Source: Truepera radiovictrix DSM 17093 (GTDB taxonomy: Bacteria; Deinococcota; Deinococci; Deinococcales; Trueperaceae). From it: a DNA stretch of 64,000 nt. The notes beneath the pieces were generated by a model. The model did no database searches, was not told the origin of the DNA, and saw only the letters and a list, made by a program, of their open reading frames with translations. Both the position numbers and the translations under genes were made by a program. Shown here one piece after another: positions 8,566 to 17,295 of this stretch. Each line of letters begins with the position of its first letter. Within the stretch, counting starts at the first letter, position 1. The stretch is from positions 400,001 through 464,000 of the forward strand of contig NC_014221.1 of NCBI RefSeq assembly GCF_000092425.1, given 5' to 3'.

Positions 8566-9180
8566 TTAATCGTTACAAGCGGTAGACTGCCAAGCATATC
8601 TTCTGTTTACTCGCCAGTCGCCTGCATAGATAGGAGACTTCCGCAAGTAGCAGTCGTACCCGCGCATACCGTACGTGCCGTTGACGCCGGTATTACCAGA
8701 TACGATGCCGCCACGGTCTGGGTCAAAATGTAAATGAACGCCGGTTGAAGTTCCGGTAGTTCCTATGTCACCTAATGGAGCTTCCTCAACTACAGCTTTG
8801 CCGGAGTAAACGTTGTAGCTTCCTGGGCTACCCGTTACTAGGTGGTAGTATCGCACGTCAGCATCAACTGCCGCGTGGTACACACGTACAGTCACACCGC
8901 AGCCCCCGTCGCTACCTACTGCACGTACTGTACCACCCCTCGCTGCTCTAGCTACCTTCTTCACACCGAAAGGGCGAGGGGCGAAGTCAAGTGCATAACT
9001 GCCTCGTGTTGAACTATGCCAACTAGTCGTAAGTATGCTTACTCCAAGATAGGGAAGGCGGAATGTTGGAGTACCCTGGAGGGCTTGGAGGCTGCGTACT
9101 TCCGAATTGATCCGGTAAGGGACTGCTTTAGTCGATTCAAGCGCTCCATCCTGTGTAACCTTGGATAAAGTGCAGCAGCC
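8566..9180 (-). pseudogene. M23 (LytM-type) metallopeptidase domain, 3' part of a frameshifted gene
   Basis: The reading frame is open from 9180, just inside a TGA at 9181-9183, to the stop at 8566, and encodes an M23 zinc-peptidase domain. The first metal motif is in WHSSTRGSYALDF (His codon 9016-9018, Asp codon 8986-8988). The second is STGVHLHF, with HLH codons near 8728-8736; a YYHL segment lies between them. M23 enzymes cut peptidoglycan cross-bridges or act as scaffolds. No ATG or GTG occurs in frame before 8964, and a start there would remove the first motif. The domain therefore seems to be the tail of the lipoprotein upstream, entered by a -1 shift between 9039 and 9180. The C-terminus has unusual Cys/Arg/Tyr-rich sequence. 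Confidence 0.65.
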
Positions 9181-9809
9181 TCACCACGCCTCGTCGCTTG
9201 GCTTACTAGAGGTGTAGTCGCTTGGGTACCGAGGTTGCTAGGTACGTCGAGAATGTAAAGATCATGCTCAGTCGTGAAAGGCGAGAGCACTCCTTTACGC
9301 GATGCGGTATCAAGATTCATCAGGGAAACGGTGCGGCTGGCGCGAAAGGCGAGTTGGTGTCCGTCCGGGGAGATTGCTAGGCTCCTGCCCAGAATGCCGA
9401 TGAGCGCGCCGTCAAGCACACTGCGATCTTCCGCTATAAGTGTCACCTTACTTGAGTTTAACGAGATAGCGTAGATGGCCCAGTTGTTCTCCGTATCGAT
9501 GTTGACAAACACCGTTTTGCCATCAGGTGAGAAGATGCCACCCTCAGCGTAGAAGTGTTCACCAAACCGCTCAGGCGTTGTCAACAGCGTTACTTTCCCT
9601 GAAATCACATCTTGAAGGTAAACTCTACCATCCGTTGTAACCGTACCATCCTCTAAAGTTACAGTTTTAGAAACTGTTCTTATACCCTCAAACTCGTCAA
9701 AAGTGAAGTACGACTGAAAAGGAGCTTCCAGCTCATGCGAGATGTTAGTGCAAGAAGCTGCTAAGAGAACAAGCACCATACTCGTGAGTACGAGGTTCAT
9801 TCGCTTCAT
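9039..9809 (-). pseudogene. Lipoprotein with propeller-type repeats, 5' part of a frameshifted gene
   Basis: The 256-residue reading frame starts with a lipoprotein signal (basic MKRM, hydrophobic core, LAASC lipobox with Cys20) and a GGAGG ribosome site before the ATG at 9809. It contains two TolB/WD40-like blade signatures: FSPDGKTVFV near residue 95 and ISPDGHQLAF near residue 150. From about residue 208 the sequence turns Arg/Leu/Lys-rich and loses resemblance to a propeller. That is where the -1 frame becomes open and leads into the M23 domain at 8566-9180. I infer a lipid-anchored propeller-M23 protein broken by one frameshift. Two separate genes is less likely because the M23 frame lacks a start. 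Base composition is lower in GC than the flanks. Confidence 0.6.
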
Positions 9810-10025
9810 GGCTCAGCCTCCTTGTATTGCCTCTGCGGCTTGAAAGTTGCGTCTCCAGTGAGCCATCAGTTTGAGTGGTCGTCACAACCAGCAACGCACC
9901 TCCATCAAGCAGATGTTTGTGCTTAAGACGTAGCTCGCAGTTTTGATTGCGCTTCTAGCTAAGAATAGTCAGGCAAGAAACTGTTTAGATAGTGCCTTTC
10001 GACCCGTGCCGTTTGGCACGTGCCC
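9810..10025. other. Intergenic spacer of the low-GC patch
   Basis: This spacer holds the upstream region of the lipoprotein gene (ribosome site near 9817-9823) and, at its right end, the terminator of the LuxR-type gene. I see no further gene. Confidence 0.4.
10005..10020 (-). terminator. Hairpin downstream of the LuxR-type gene
   Basis: A 6-bp perfect stem (10005-10010 with 10015-10020, GTTT loop) lies immediately past the stop of the minus-strand regulator. It has no strong U tract. Confidence 0.4.
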
Positions 10026-10574
10026 TTAGTCACGCTTTCGGCGCGGCGGCTCCCAGCCGCTCTCCATGAGCACGTGCCACAGCCCGAAGTAGTAGAGCGT
10101 CAGGTGCGCTTGGCTCTTCAACCCCAACTTCTGATAGATGGCCGAAACCGTATTCTTGACGCGGCCCTCGCTGACCTCCCTGTGGTGAGCGACCTGCTTT
10201 GGCGAGCGCCCGTGTGCCAGCAGGCGGAGCGTGAACTGCTCCGCCGGCGTGAGGCTCGAGCGCGGCGACGGCTGAGCTAGGCAAGGGTCTTGCAAATGCT
10301 CGGCGAGCTGCTCGATGGAGACGTTGTGTAGAAGTGCCCTAGGGCGGTGCTCCAGGAGGTGCAAACGGTACTCCGGACACGGGTTATCGCTAACAACGAC
10401 CATTTGCGCCGGGCACAAGTGGCGTAGCCGGGGCGGGGCCCAACCCCACGGCGCGTCGACGAGCAGGGTGTCGCGCGCCGCTGCGTCGATGGCGACGCCG
10501 AAGGCGCGCAGCCCCTCGGCGAGCCCCACGGCGAGCGCCTCCAGCCCCGCGAGCACGCGGTAACGCGTTCTCAT
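10026..10574 (-). CDS. LuxR/GerE-type transcriptional regulator
   Basis: The C-terminal part (about residues 108-170) is a LuxR-type helix-turn-helix. It opens with LTPAEQFTLRLLAHG and continues through SPKQVAHHREVSEGRVKN to the KLGLKS recognition region. The N-terminal 100 residues look like a degenerate receiver domain, with a beta-strand ending LLVDAP and another reading MVVVSDN. The usual acidic pocket and phospho-Asp are not clearly present, so phosphorylation control is doubtful. TAGGCT (plus-strand 10581-10586) lies 6 nt before the ATG at 10574, consistent with a leaderless transcript. No partner kinase is adjacent. Regulated genes are unknown. Confidence 0.8.
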   Translation of the reverse strand: MRTRYRVLAGLEALAVGLAEGLRAFGVAIDAAARDTLLVDAPWGWAPPRLRHLCPAQMVVVSDNPCPEYRLHLLEHRPRALLHNVSIEQLAEHLQDPCLAQPSPRSSLTPAEQFTLRLLAHGRSPKQVAHHREVSEGRVKNTVSAIYQKLGLKSQAHLTLYYFGLWHVLMESGWEPPRRKRD

Positions 10575-10692
10575 GGCAGGAGCCTACCATGGCTTTAGCA
10601 CCAAGCTTCGTAAGTTTTGGTAGCCAAAAGCCGCCCGCAGCGCCTCTAACGGAGCCAAAAGCCCCCGGCGACCCGCGTTCAAAGGCTCGTGT

Positions 10693-10698
10693 TAGGGT
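10693..10698 (+). promoter_or_regulatory. Leaderless-type -10 box of uppP
   Basis: TAGGGT lies 8 nt before the ATG at 10707, and no Shine-Dalgarno sequence is present. No good -35 is visible. Confidence 0.4.
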
Positions 10699-10706
10699 AA
10701 ATCCGT

Positions 10707-11537
10707 ATGACGTTTTTCGAAGCCATCTTGCTCGGCATCATTCAGGGTGTGACGGAGTTTTTGCCCATCTCCTCGTCGGGGCACCTGGTGGTGATACGCG
10801 ACTGGTTCGGTATCACCGAGGCGGCGCTGTCGTTTGACGCGGTGATCCACCTGGGCAGCCTGCTCGCCGTGATGGTCGCCTTTCATAGCGAGCTGCGGGC
10901 GATCGTTCGGGGTCTAACGGGCGCCCGAGACGACGAAGCGAAAGAGGGGCGCAAGCTGCTGCGCTACCTCGTGCTCGCCACCCTGCCTTTGGTCGTCGCC
11001 GCGCTCTTTTTCCGCGACACCGTCGCGCTCGCCTTTGAATCGACGCTCTTTACGGCGCTCATGCTCTACTTTACGGGGGCGCTTCTCCTCTACGCCGAGA
11101 AGCGCCCGCCCCCTCGCATCGAACTCGTCCCCTCGAGGCGGCACGTGCTGGCGATGGGGTTTGCGCAGATTCTGGCGCTCTTACCCGGGTTGTCGCGCTC
11201 GGGGATGACCATCGGGGCGGGGATGCTCGCCGGGTTGTCGCGCGTGCAGGCGGCGCGCTTTTCGTTTCTGATGTCGATCCCGGCGATTCTGGGGGCGTCG
11301 CTCTTTGAGCTGACGCACGTCGCCAGGGCGAGCGCCGGACCGGGGGGGCTACCCGGCGAGGAGCTCGCCCAGACCATCTCCACGGGGGCGCTGATTACCG
11401 GAACCGTCACCTCGCTGATCGCCAGCTACTTGTCGATCGTCGTGCTGCTGCGCTTTCTTAAGAGCGGGCGGCTCGTGGGTTTTGCCATCTACACCTGGGT
11501 CTTGGCGACCCTGCTGTTGGTACTCGAGGTGTTCTAA
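10707..11537 (+). CDS. uppP: Undecaprenyl-diphosphatase UppP (BacA)
   Basis: UppP removes the terminal phosphate of undecaprenyl diphosphate at the membrane, recycling the lipid carrier for peptidoglycan synthesis. High expression gives bacitracin resistance. The 276-residue protein is strongly hydrophobic with about eight helices. It contains both signature regions: GVTEFLPISSSGHLVV (residues 13-28, catalytic Glu-rich BacA1 motif) and PGLSRSGMTIGAG (near residue 160, BacA2 motif with the essential Arg and Ser). Length is typical. It is flanked by genes on the opposite strand and so is monocistronic. Confidence 0.95.
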   Translation: MTFFEAILLGIIQGVTEFLPISSSGHLVVIRDWFGITEAALSFDAVIHLGSLLAVMVAFHSELRAIVRGLTGARDDEAKEGRKLLRYLVLATLPLVVAALFFRDTVALAFESTLFTALMLYFTGALLLYAEKRPPPRIELVPSRRHVLAMGFAQILALLPGLSRSGMTIGAGMLAGLSRVQAARFSFLMSIPAILGASLFELTHVARASAGPGGLPGEELAQTISTGALITGTVTSLIASYLSIVVLLRFLKSGRLVGFAIYTWVLATLLLVLEVF

Positions 11538-11606
11538 AGGAGCGGGGCACCCCCCGAAAAAGCCGGGAGCCACCTGTCCCGTTTCCGGCGCCCTACGTTT
11601 AAGGCC

Positions 11607-11999
11607 TTACGTCTGAGGGATGAGGGCGACCGCCTCGATCTCGACGCGCACGTCGCGCGGCAGGCGGGCGACTTCGACGGCGCTGCGGGCAGGGGGGACG
11701 GCGCCAAAAAAACGCCCGTACACCTCGTTCATCGCCGAAAAGTCGTTCATATCCTTTAGAAAACAGGTGCATTTGACCACGTGCTCGAGCCCCGAGCCAG
11801 CGGCGTGGAGCACCGCGCTGAGGTTGTGGAGCACCTGTTCGGTCTGCGCGCGGATGTCACCCTCGAGGAGGGTGCCGTCGGGTTTGAGGGGGATCTGACC
11901 GGAGGTGAAGACGAGGTTGCCGACGCGCACCGCTTGCGTGTAGGGGCCGATGGCGGCGGGGGCGGCGTCGGTCTGGATGGGGGTCTTTTGGGGCGTCAT
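11607..11999 (-). CDS. ridA: RidA-family enamine/imine deaminase
   Basis: RidA (YjgF/YER057c/UK114) hydrolyses reactive 2-aminoacrylate and related enamines released by PLP enzymes. The 130-residue length and the signatures AIGPYTQAV near the N-terminus, SGQIPL and KCTCFLKDMNDF in the middle, and PPARSAVEVARLPRDVRVEIEAVA at the end (with the substrate-binding Arg in PPARS) are typical. On the minus strand TAAAGT (plus-strand 12005-12010) lies 5 nt before the ATG, another leaderless-type start. The neighbouring minus-strand PP2C phosphatase is probably transcribed separately. Confidence 0.93.
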   Translation of the reverse strand: MTPQKTPIQTDAAPAAIGPYTQAVRVGNLVFTSGQIPLKPDGTLLEGDIRAQTEQVLHNLSAVLHAAGSGLEHVVKCTCFLKDMNDFSAMNEVYGRFFGAVPPARSAVEVARLPRDVRVEIEAVALIPQT

Positions 12000-12102
12000 G
12001 GGCTACTTTACCGCGCTCTCGGGCGGCCGTGCGCTACAGACCCTGTGGGCAACCGAGACGTCTGGCGGGGCACGTAGCCAGGCAGCCGACGGGGCCGCGC
12101 AG

Positions 12103-13065
12103 CTAGGGGCGGTAGAGCGCAAAGACGACAAAGAGCACCACGAGCACCGCGCAGCCGAGCAGCCAAAAGCGCAGCGGCCACCACGCTTGGCGTCGCAGGC
12201 GGGCGAGCGCGCCCCCTTCGCCAAAAGCGTCCTCGACGGTGTAGAGCCCCTCGGGACCGGCGCCTAGGGTGACGCTCAAGGTGCGCTCCGCGGGGAGGGT
12301 GTAGCGTTTCGGTCTGGGCTCAACCGCCCCCACGACGAGGAGCGCGGCGGTGATGTTGTCGGGGCTGCCGCGCGCTTTGGCGCGGCCGATGAGCGCCTCG
12401 ACCGCGGCCTCGGCGGGGGAGAGGGTGGCGGCCTCGAGGAGCGCGGCGTCACCGAGCACCCCGCTCAAACCGTCGCTGCAGACCAGCAGGCGGTCGCCCG
12501 GGGCGACGTGCAGGTGCGAGAGCTCCAACGTGACGGTGGGGTTGGGGCCGAGCGCGTTGGTGAGCACGTTGCGCCAGCCGTGCCGTTTGGCCTCCTCGGG
12601 GGAGAGGAGACCCTGGCGGAGCCGGTCGGCGACCCACGAGTGGTCGCGCGTCAGCTGCGTGATGGCGCCGTCTCGGATCAGGTAGGCCCGCGAATCCCCG
12701 ACGTGCCCGATGAGCGCGATGGGGTCGTCGAGGAGGACGAAGGTCAGGGTGGTGCCCATGCCGAAGCTTTCGGGGTTGGCGCTCGCGTACGCGTGGAGGT
12801 CGAGGTTGGCGCGCTGCACCGCCCTGGCGAGGGCGCTCGGGAGCCGCGGCTGGGGTCTAGCGAGCGCCTGCACGAGGGTGTCGCGCGCCCGTTGGCTGGC
12901 GATCTCCCCGCTCTGGTGCCCCCCCATCCCGTCGGCGACGAGCACGAGCGCCCCGTTGGGGGTAGCGCCCGCGTAGACGGCGTCTTGGTTGACCGCGCGC
13001 ACCTCGCCGACGTCGCTCTTGGCGGCGAAGCGGCGCTCGGTCGGTGGGGGGGCGGTGCGGGTCAT
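12103..13065 (-). CDS. Membrane-anchored PP2C-type Ser/Thr protein phosphatase
   Basis: The protein is a bacterial Stp/PrpC-like metal-dependent phosphatase that reverses Hanks-type Ser/Thr kinase phosphorylation. Metal-binding motifs are intact: DVGEVRAVNQDAVY near residue 20, ADGMGGHQSGE, GDSRAYLIRDG, CSDGLSG and SPDNITAALL. After a linker, a single membrane helix (about residues 297-317) anchors the C-terminus. I start at the ATG at 13065 (320 residues), which fits the usual N-terminus; TATACT (plus-strand 13077-13082) lies 11 nt upstream. A longer in-frame start at 13119 adds nothing recognisable. It is divergent from gatA, and no kinase is adjacent. Confidence 0.9.
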   Translation of the reverse strand: MTRTAPPPTERRFAAKSDVGEVRAVNQDAVYAGATPNGALVLVADGMGGHQSGEIASQRARDTLVQALARPQPRLPSALARAVQRANLDLHAYASANPESFGMGTTLTFVLLDDPIALIGHVGDSRAYLIRDGAITQLTRDHSWVADRLRQGLLSPEEAKRHGWRNVLTNALGPNPTVTLELSHLHVAPGDRLLVCSDGLSGVLGDAALLEAATLSPAEAAVEALIGRAKARGSPDNITAALLVVGAVEPRPKRYTLPAERTLSVTLGAGPEGLYTVEDAFGEGGALARLRRQAWWPLRFWLLGCAVLVVLFVVFALYRP

Positions 13066-13150
13066 GCCTCGTTCAAAGTATATCGGGGCGTCACCGGAGA
13101 GCGACGCGGGTGTGGCCACCCGTAACGTTCGAGGCGTGATGGGGGCGTCT

Positions 13151-13188
13151 TTGGAGAACGTGGGGTGGCGCGGTATGCTGCACGGGTG
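13151..13188 (+). promoter_or_regulatory. Leaderless promoter of gatA
   Basis: TTGGAG (13151-13156), a 17-bp spacer, TATGCT (13174-13179) and then only 6 nt to the GTG at 13186. The transcript would begin at or next to the start codon. It is the best example in this window of a pattern repeated at many genes. Confidence 0.6.
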
Positions 13189-14637
13189 ACGTTAGCATGC
13201 GACATCGCGGAAGCGGTCGGCTCGGGCCGCGAGCGCGCCGAGACGGTGGTGCGGCGGGCGCTGTCTCGAGCCGACAGGGTGCAGCGCGAGACAAACGCGT
13301 TTATCACCCTCTGCGGCGAGGCGGCGCTGGCGCGCGCCCGCGCGCTCGACGCGCGCCTCGCCGCGGGGGAGGCGCCGCCGCCGCTCGCCGGTGTGCCGGT
13401 CGCCGTGAAAGACAACCTCTGCACCCGTGGGGTGCGGACGACGGCGGGCTCGAGGTCTCTAGAGCACTTCGTCCCCCCCTTCGACGCGACGGTCGTCGCG
13501 CGGCTCGAGGCGGCGGGCGCGGTAGTCATCGGCAAGACCAACCTCGACGAGTTCGGCATGGGGAGCACGAACGAGCACTCGGCGTTCGGCCCGGTGCGCA
13601 ACCCGTGGGACCTCGAGCGGGTGCCCGGGGGCTCGTCGGGGGGCTCGGCGGTCGCCGTGGCGGCGGGGGTGGTGCCGCTGGCGCTCGGTACCGACACGGG
13701 GGGGTCGGTGCGGCAGCCCGCGAGCTTTACGGGCGTCTTGGGCTTTAAGCCCACCTACGGCGTGCTGTCGCGGAGCGGGGTCATCGCCTTTGCGAGCTCG
13801 CTCGACCAGGTCGGGGTCTTCGGGCGCAGCGCGCGCGACCTCGCGCTCGCGCTGACGGCGATGGCGGGCCCCGACCCCTTGGACGCCACCAGCCTCGAGG
13901 CGCCCCCCCTGAGTGCCGACCTCGGCACCGGCACCGAGCTCTCGGGGCTTAGAGTCGGGCTCATCAAAGAGCTCTCGGGGGCGGGCAACAGCCCCGAGGT
14001 GCGCGAGGCGCTCGGCCGCACCACCGCGGCGCTGCGCGACCTGGGCGCTGAGGTCAGCGAGGTCTCCTTGCCCCACGCCCCGTACGGCACGGCCGCCTAC
14101 TACATCGTGGCGCCCGCCGAGGCCTCCTCGAACCTGGCGCGCTTCGACGGCATGGTCTATAGCCGCCGCGTGGGTGAAAGCCGCCTCGGCCAGGGGGAGG
14201 TGATGCGGCGCTCGCGCGGCGCCCTCTTCGGGCCGGAGGTGCGCCGCCGCATCCTGGTGGGCACCTACGCGCTCTCGGCGGGTTACTACGAGGCTTTTTA
14301 CGGAAAAGCGCTCAAGGTGCGGCGGCTCATTGCCGACGAGGTGCGGCGCGCCTTCGGGCGCTTTGACCTGCTGCTCACGCCGACCGCGCCGAGCCCCGCC
14401 TACCGCTTGGGCGAGGTGGCCGACCCGCTGAGGATGTACTTGGGCGACGTCGACACGGTGCTCGCCAACTTGGTGGGGTGTGGCGCGGTGAGCGTACCGG
14501 CGCCCACGCCGGGGCTACCCTGCGGGGTGCAGTTTTTGGCCCCCCCGTTAGAGGACGCGCGGTTGTTGCGGGTCGCGGGGGCGCTCGAGGCGGCGGCTGC
14601 GGGGGCGTTTGCACCGCTGGCGCCGGCTTATCGGTAG
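13186..14637 (+). CDS. gatA: Amidase-signature glutamyl-tRNA(Gln)/Asp-tRNA(Asn) amidotransferase subunit A
   Basis: GatA releases ammonia from glutamine for the GatCAB complex, which converts Glu-tRNA(Gln) or Asp-tRNA(Asn) to the amide. The amidase-signature Ser-Ser-Lys triad is visible: Lys in VAVKDNLC (near residue 70), and the Ser pair in the GSSGGSAVAVAAG loop and TDTGGSVRQPA. The protein has 483 residues, as expected for GatA. The GTG at 13186 is chosen because of the promoter ending 6 nt before it. gatB and gatC are not adjacent, so a stand-alone amidase is possible, but the overall similarity to GatA (KTNLDEFGMGS, GFKPTYGVLSRSG) is strong. Confidence 0.9.
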   Translation: MTLACDIAEAVGSGRERAETVVRRALSRADRVQRETNAFITLCGEAALARARALDARLAAGEAPPPLAGVPVAVKDNLCTRGVRTTAGSRSLEHFVPPFDATVVARLEAAGAVVIGKTNLDEFGMGSTNEHSAFGPVRNPWDLERVPGGSSGGSAVAVAAGVVPLALGTDTGGSVRQPASFTGVLGFKPTYGVLSRSGVIAFASSLDQVGVFGRSARDLALALTAMAGPDPLDATSLEAPPLSADLGTGTELSGLRVGLIKELSGAGNSPEVREALGRTTAALRDLGAEVSEVSLPHAPYGTAAYYIVAPAEASSNLARFDGMVYSRRVGESRLGQGEVMRRSRGALFGPEVRRRILVGTYALSAGYYEAFYGKALKVRRLIADEVRRAFGRFDLLLTPTAPSPAYRLGEVADPLRMYLGDVDTVLANLVGCGAVSVPAPTPGLPCGVQFLAPPLEDARLLRVAGALEAAAAGAFAPLAPAYR

Positions 14638-14704
14638 GTCCTCGGGGGGGCTGCAGCGTTCGGGGTCGGTCGAACGCGCCTAGCAAAGCGCAGGGGCGAT
14701 GTGG

Positions 14705-14710
14705 TATGCT
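14705..14710 (+). promoter_or_regulatory. Candidate -10 for the rpmH-rnpA-yidDC-jag operon
   Basis: TATGCT at 14705-14710 lies about 100 bp before rpmH, with a poor -35 (TAGCAA, 18 bp spacing). The gap 14638-14805 holds nothing else recognisable, including no DnaA-box cluster. Confidence 0.35.
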
Positions 14711-14805
14711 CTTACGTCTTGTCGGGTGGCCGCCACCTCACTGCCAGGGCCCCATAACATCCCCGTGAAGCCTTCGTCAGCGTGGTCACCCCTTGGAGGA
14801 AGCGT

Positions 14806-14949
<144 letters not shown>

Positions 14950-14954
14950 CGCCC

Positions 14955-15347
14955 ATGCCGGTCATCCAGTCGTTAAAGGGTGACCGCGCCTTTCAACGTC
15001 TGCGCCGGGGTCGGGCGGGGCACGCCAAGCTCCTCAGCCTCCGCTGGCGCCCCCTGCGCCCGCCCAGCGGTGCTCCGGCGGGTGCGCCCGTGAGCACCGC
15101 GTTCGTAGGTATCGTGGTCAGCAAAAAGGTCGGCAAAGCGGTGTTGCGCAACCGCGTCCGCCGCCGCCTGCGCGAGGCGTTGCGGGCTGTGCTGGCCTGC
15201 GCCGAAGCGCGCGCGAACCCCGCCCAGGGGTTGCGTCACCCCGCCTTTGAGCTTGTGATCATCGCGCGCCCGGACGCCGCCGAGGCCGACTACGGGCAGC
15301 TTAGAAGCGCCCTCGAGCACGCCCTACGCAAGGGGCAGCTGCTATGA
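14955..15347 (+). CDS. rnpA: Ribonuclease P protein component
   Basis: RnpA is the protein cofactor that helps the RNase P ribozyme bind precursor tRNA. The 130-residue product starts at the ATG at 14955 ([16 protein letters not shown]). It carries the family motif around [20 protein letters not shown] with the invariant RNR-type helix. An insert rich in Ala, Pro and Arg (about residues 30-48), before the core strand, resembles the N-terminal extensions known in Thermus and Deinococcus RnpA. It sits between rpmH and yidD, and its stop overlaps the yidD start (ATGA). Confidence 0.93.
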   Translation: MPVIQSLKGDRAFQRLRRGRAGHAKLLSLRWRPLRPPSGAPAGAPVSTAFVGIVVSKKVGKAVLRNRVRRRLREALRAVLACAEARANPAQGLRHPAFELVIIARPDAAEADYGQLRSALEHALRKGQLL

Positions 15348-15607
15348 GCGGGGGGGCTAAGCTCTCGCTCGCGCAGCGGCTCGTCTTGGCGCCCATTACG
15401 TTCTACCAGCGCTACGTATCCCCCTTAAAACCGTCCCCGAGCTGCCGCTTCTCCCCGACGTGCAGCCGCTACACCGCCGAAGCGGTGCGCGTGCACGGGG
15501 TGCTGCGCGGCCTTCTGCTCGGCGCCCGCCGCCTTCTCAAGTGCCACCCCTTTCACCCCGGTGGTTTCGATCCGGTGCCCCCCGCGCGCCCTTCGGAGGA
15601 ACTTTGA
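15344..15607 (+). CDS. yidD: Membrane protein insertion efficiency factor YidD
   Basis: YidD is a small membrane-associated factor encoded between rnpA and yidC that assists insertion of inner-membrane proteins. The 87-residue product has the family hallmarks: [16 protein letters not shown], then [20 protein letters not shown] with its Cys residues, and [13 protein letters not shown]. Its ATG overlaps the rnpA stop, and its TGA overlaps the TTG start of yidC, so translation of the three genes is probably coupled. Confidence 0.94.
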   Translation: MSGGAKLSLAQRLVLAPITFYQRYVSPLKPSPSCRFSPTCSRYTAEAVRVHGVLRGLLLGARRLLKCHPFHPGGFDPVPPARPSEEL

Positions 15608-17292
15608 ACGTCAAGTTGGTTTTTTTGCTCGCGCTCCTGCTCCTAGGGAGCGCGTCGGCCCGCGTGACCTTCGGCGTCAGCGAGTTTAGCGCCGCCGACC
15701 TGCGCAACCCGCAGCTGCTCGACGAGCTGTGCGCGGGGGAGAGCGCCTCGTTCTGGTGCGAGGCGCGAGACGCCACCCTGCAGCTCATCACCACCAAGGG
15801 TGCGGACTACCTGTTTAACGACGTCGGCGAGATCGTCGCGCTCTACGCCAAGCAGCAGCGGGGCCAGGACTTTCGCGGCAACTACGCCCTCGACAACAAC
15901 CAGAACCTGATCCCCCACACGGCCCCGCATCCGGGTGGGGCGGTGCTCTTTGACGGGGTGTACCACCCGCGCAGCGGGGTGAGCAGCACCTGGGAGGAGA
16001 CGACGCTCGCGGGCGCCCCCGCCCTGCGCGGCACCTTTTCGTACACCGTGGGCGAGATCGCCGAGGTCACCAAGGTCGTGACCGTGAGTTCGGTGCTGAG
16101 CTCGATGGACGTCTCCGTCGAGGTGACGCGCCTCGGGGCCGGGGAGGAAGCGGCGGTGCAGTACGCTTTTCCGGGGATCGCGCGGCAGAACCAACCGGCG
16201 CTCAAGGTCGGTCAGGGCGAGTCGTTTACCCTCAACCCCCCCGCGCAGGCCTTTCCCGCAGCCAACTACATCTCGCTCCAGAGCAACAACCGCAACACGG
16301 GTTTCGCCCTCGTGCTGCGGCCCCACCCGGAGGTGCCGGGGGCCGGGGATGAGCTCGCGGCGTTTCCGCTTTCGGCCAACCAGATCGCGCTCGGGCGGAC
16401 CCTGGGGGCCGAAGCGGGGGCGACTGCGGGGCTCGAGCTGCAAGCGTACGGCGGCCCCAACGAGATGGTGCGCTTCGCCCAAGAGGGGTACCTCGACCTG
16501 CCGGGGCTCTTTCGGCCCAACCTTTTAGGGAGGCTCTCGCTCGGCATCATCGTCGTGCTCGAGGCGATCTACGGCGTTGTCGGGAGCTGGGGCCTAGCCA
16601 TTATCCTCCTGACGCTCCTGTTCCGCGCGCTCGTCTGGCCGCTGATCTCGGCGCAGACCAAATCGATGGTCGGGATGCAGAAGATCCAGCCGAAGATGCA
16701 GGAGCTGCAGAAAAAGTACAAGAACGACCGCGAAAAGCTCACCCAAGAGACGATGAAGCTCTACCAGGAGGCGGGGGTCAACCCGGCGGGCGGGTGTCTA
16801 CCGATCCTCGTGCAGATGCCTATTTTCATCATCTTGTGGCGGGTGTTTATCAACTTCGAGTTTAACGAGGGCTTTTTGTGGATCCCCGACCTGGGGCTTA
16901 GCGACCCCTTCTACCTCCTGCCCATCTTGTACGTCGCCGTGATGGTCGGGCAGTCGGTGGTGGCCTCCAAGGGCAACACGCAGATGCTCCGCCAGCAGCT
17001 GCTCATCAGCGGGGTGTTCGTCTTTTTCATCTTCGGTTTCCCCGCCGGGGTGACGCTCTACCTGATCACCTCGATGCTCATCCAGGTGCTGCAGCAGTGG
17101 CTGATTCAACGCAACATGGACGCCGCCCCCGCGACGCTCGCCACGGGCGTGACGCCCGTGCCCTCACCCCCCTCGGCGACGGCGATCGAGACGGCGGCGC
17201 AGAACCCGGCGACCCGCGAGGCCTCGGGCAAGGCGACCGGCACCGGCGCCAAGGGGGGCAAGCCGCGGACGAAAAAGGCGCGCGCGAAGTAG
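15604..17292 (+). CDS. yidC: Membrane protein insertase YidC
   Basis: YidC inserts and folds membrane proteins, alone or with SecYEG. I start at the TTG at 15604, which overlaps the yidD stop and has GGAGG just upstream, giving 562 residues. A signal-anchor helix ([15 protein letters not shown]) is followed by a large extracytoplasmic beta domain (about 30-310). The conserved five-helix core begins near residue 330 and includes the cytoplasmic hairpin with [18 protein letters not shown] and the [12 protein letters not shown] segment. The C-terminal tail is long and Lys/Arg/Ala-rich, a feature linked to ribosome binding in some YidC proteins. jag follows after 3 bp. Confidence 0.93.
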   Translation: MNVKLVFLLALLLLGSASARVTFGVSEFSAADLRNPQLLDELCAGESASFWCEARDATLQLITTKGADYLFNDVGEIVALYAKQQRGQDFRGNYALDNNQNLIPHTAPHPGGAVLFDGVYHPRSGVSSTWEETTLAGAPALRGTFSYTVGEIAEVTKVVTVSSVLSSMDVSVEVTRLGAGEEAAVQYAFPGIARQNQPALKVGQGESFTLNPPAQAFPAANYISLQSNNRNTGFALVLRPHPEVPGAGDELAAFPLSANQIALGRTLGAEAGATAGLELQAYGGPNEMVRFAQEGYLDLPGLFRPNLLGRLSLGIIVVLEAIYGVVGSWGLAIILLTLLFRALVWPLISAQTKSMVGMQKIQPKMQELQKKYKNDREKLTQETMKLYQEAGVNPAGGCLPILVQMPIFIILWRVFINFEFNEGFLWIPDLGLSDPFYLLPILYVAVMVGQSVVASKGNTQMLRQQLLISGVFVFFIFGFPAGVTLYLITSMLIQVLQQWLIQRNMDAAPATLATGVTPVPSPPSATAIETAAQNPATREASGKATGTGAKGGKPRTKKARAK

Positions 17293-17295
17293 CCG

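Noticed and set aside
9039-9183. Programmed -1 frameshifting in the propeller/M23 gene
   Set aside because: No slippery heptamer with a following stem was found in the overlap. A simple mutation or sequence error is more likely.
14638-14805. Replication origin upstream of rpmH
   Set aside because: No cluster of DnaA-box-like 9-mers and no AT-rich unwinding region is visible.
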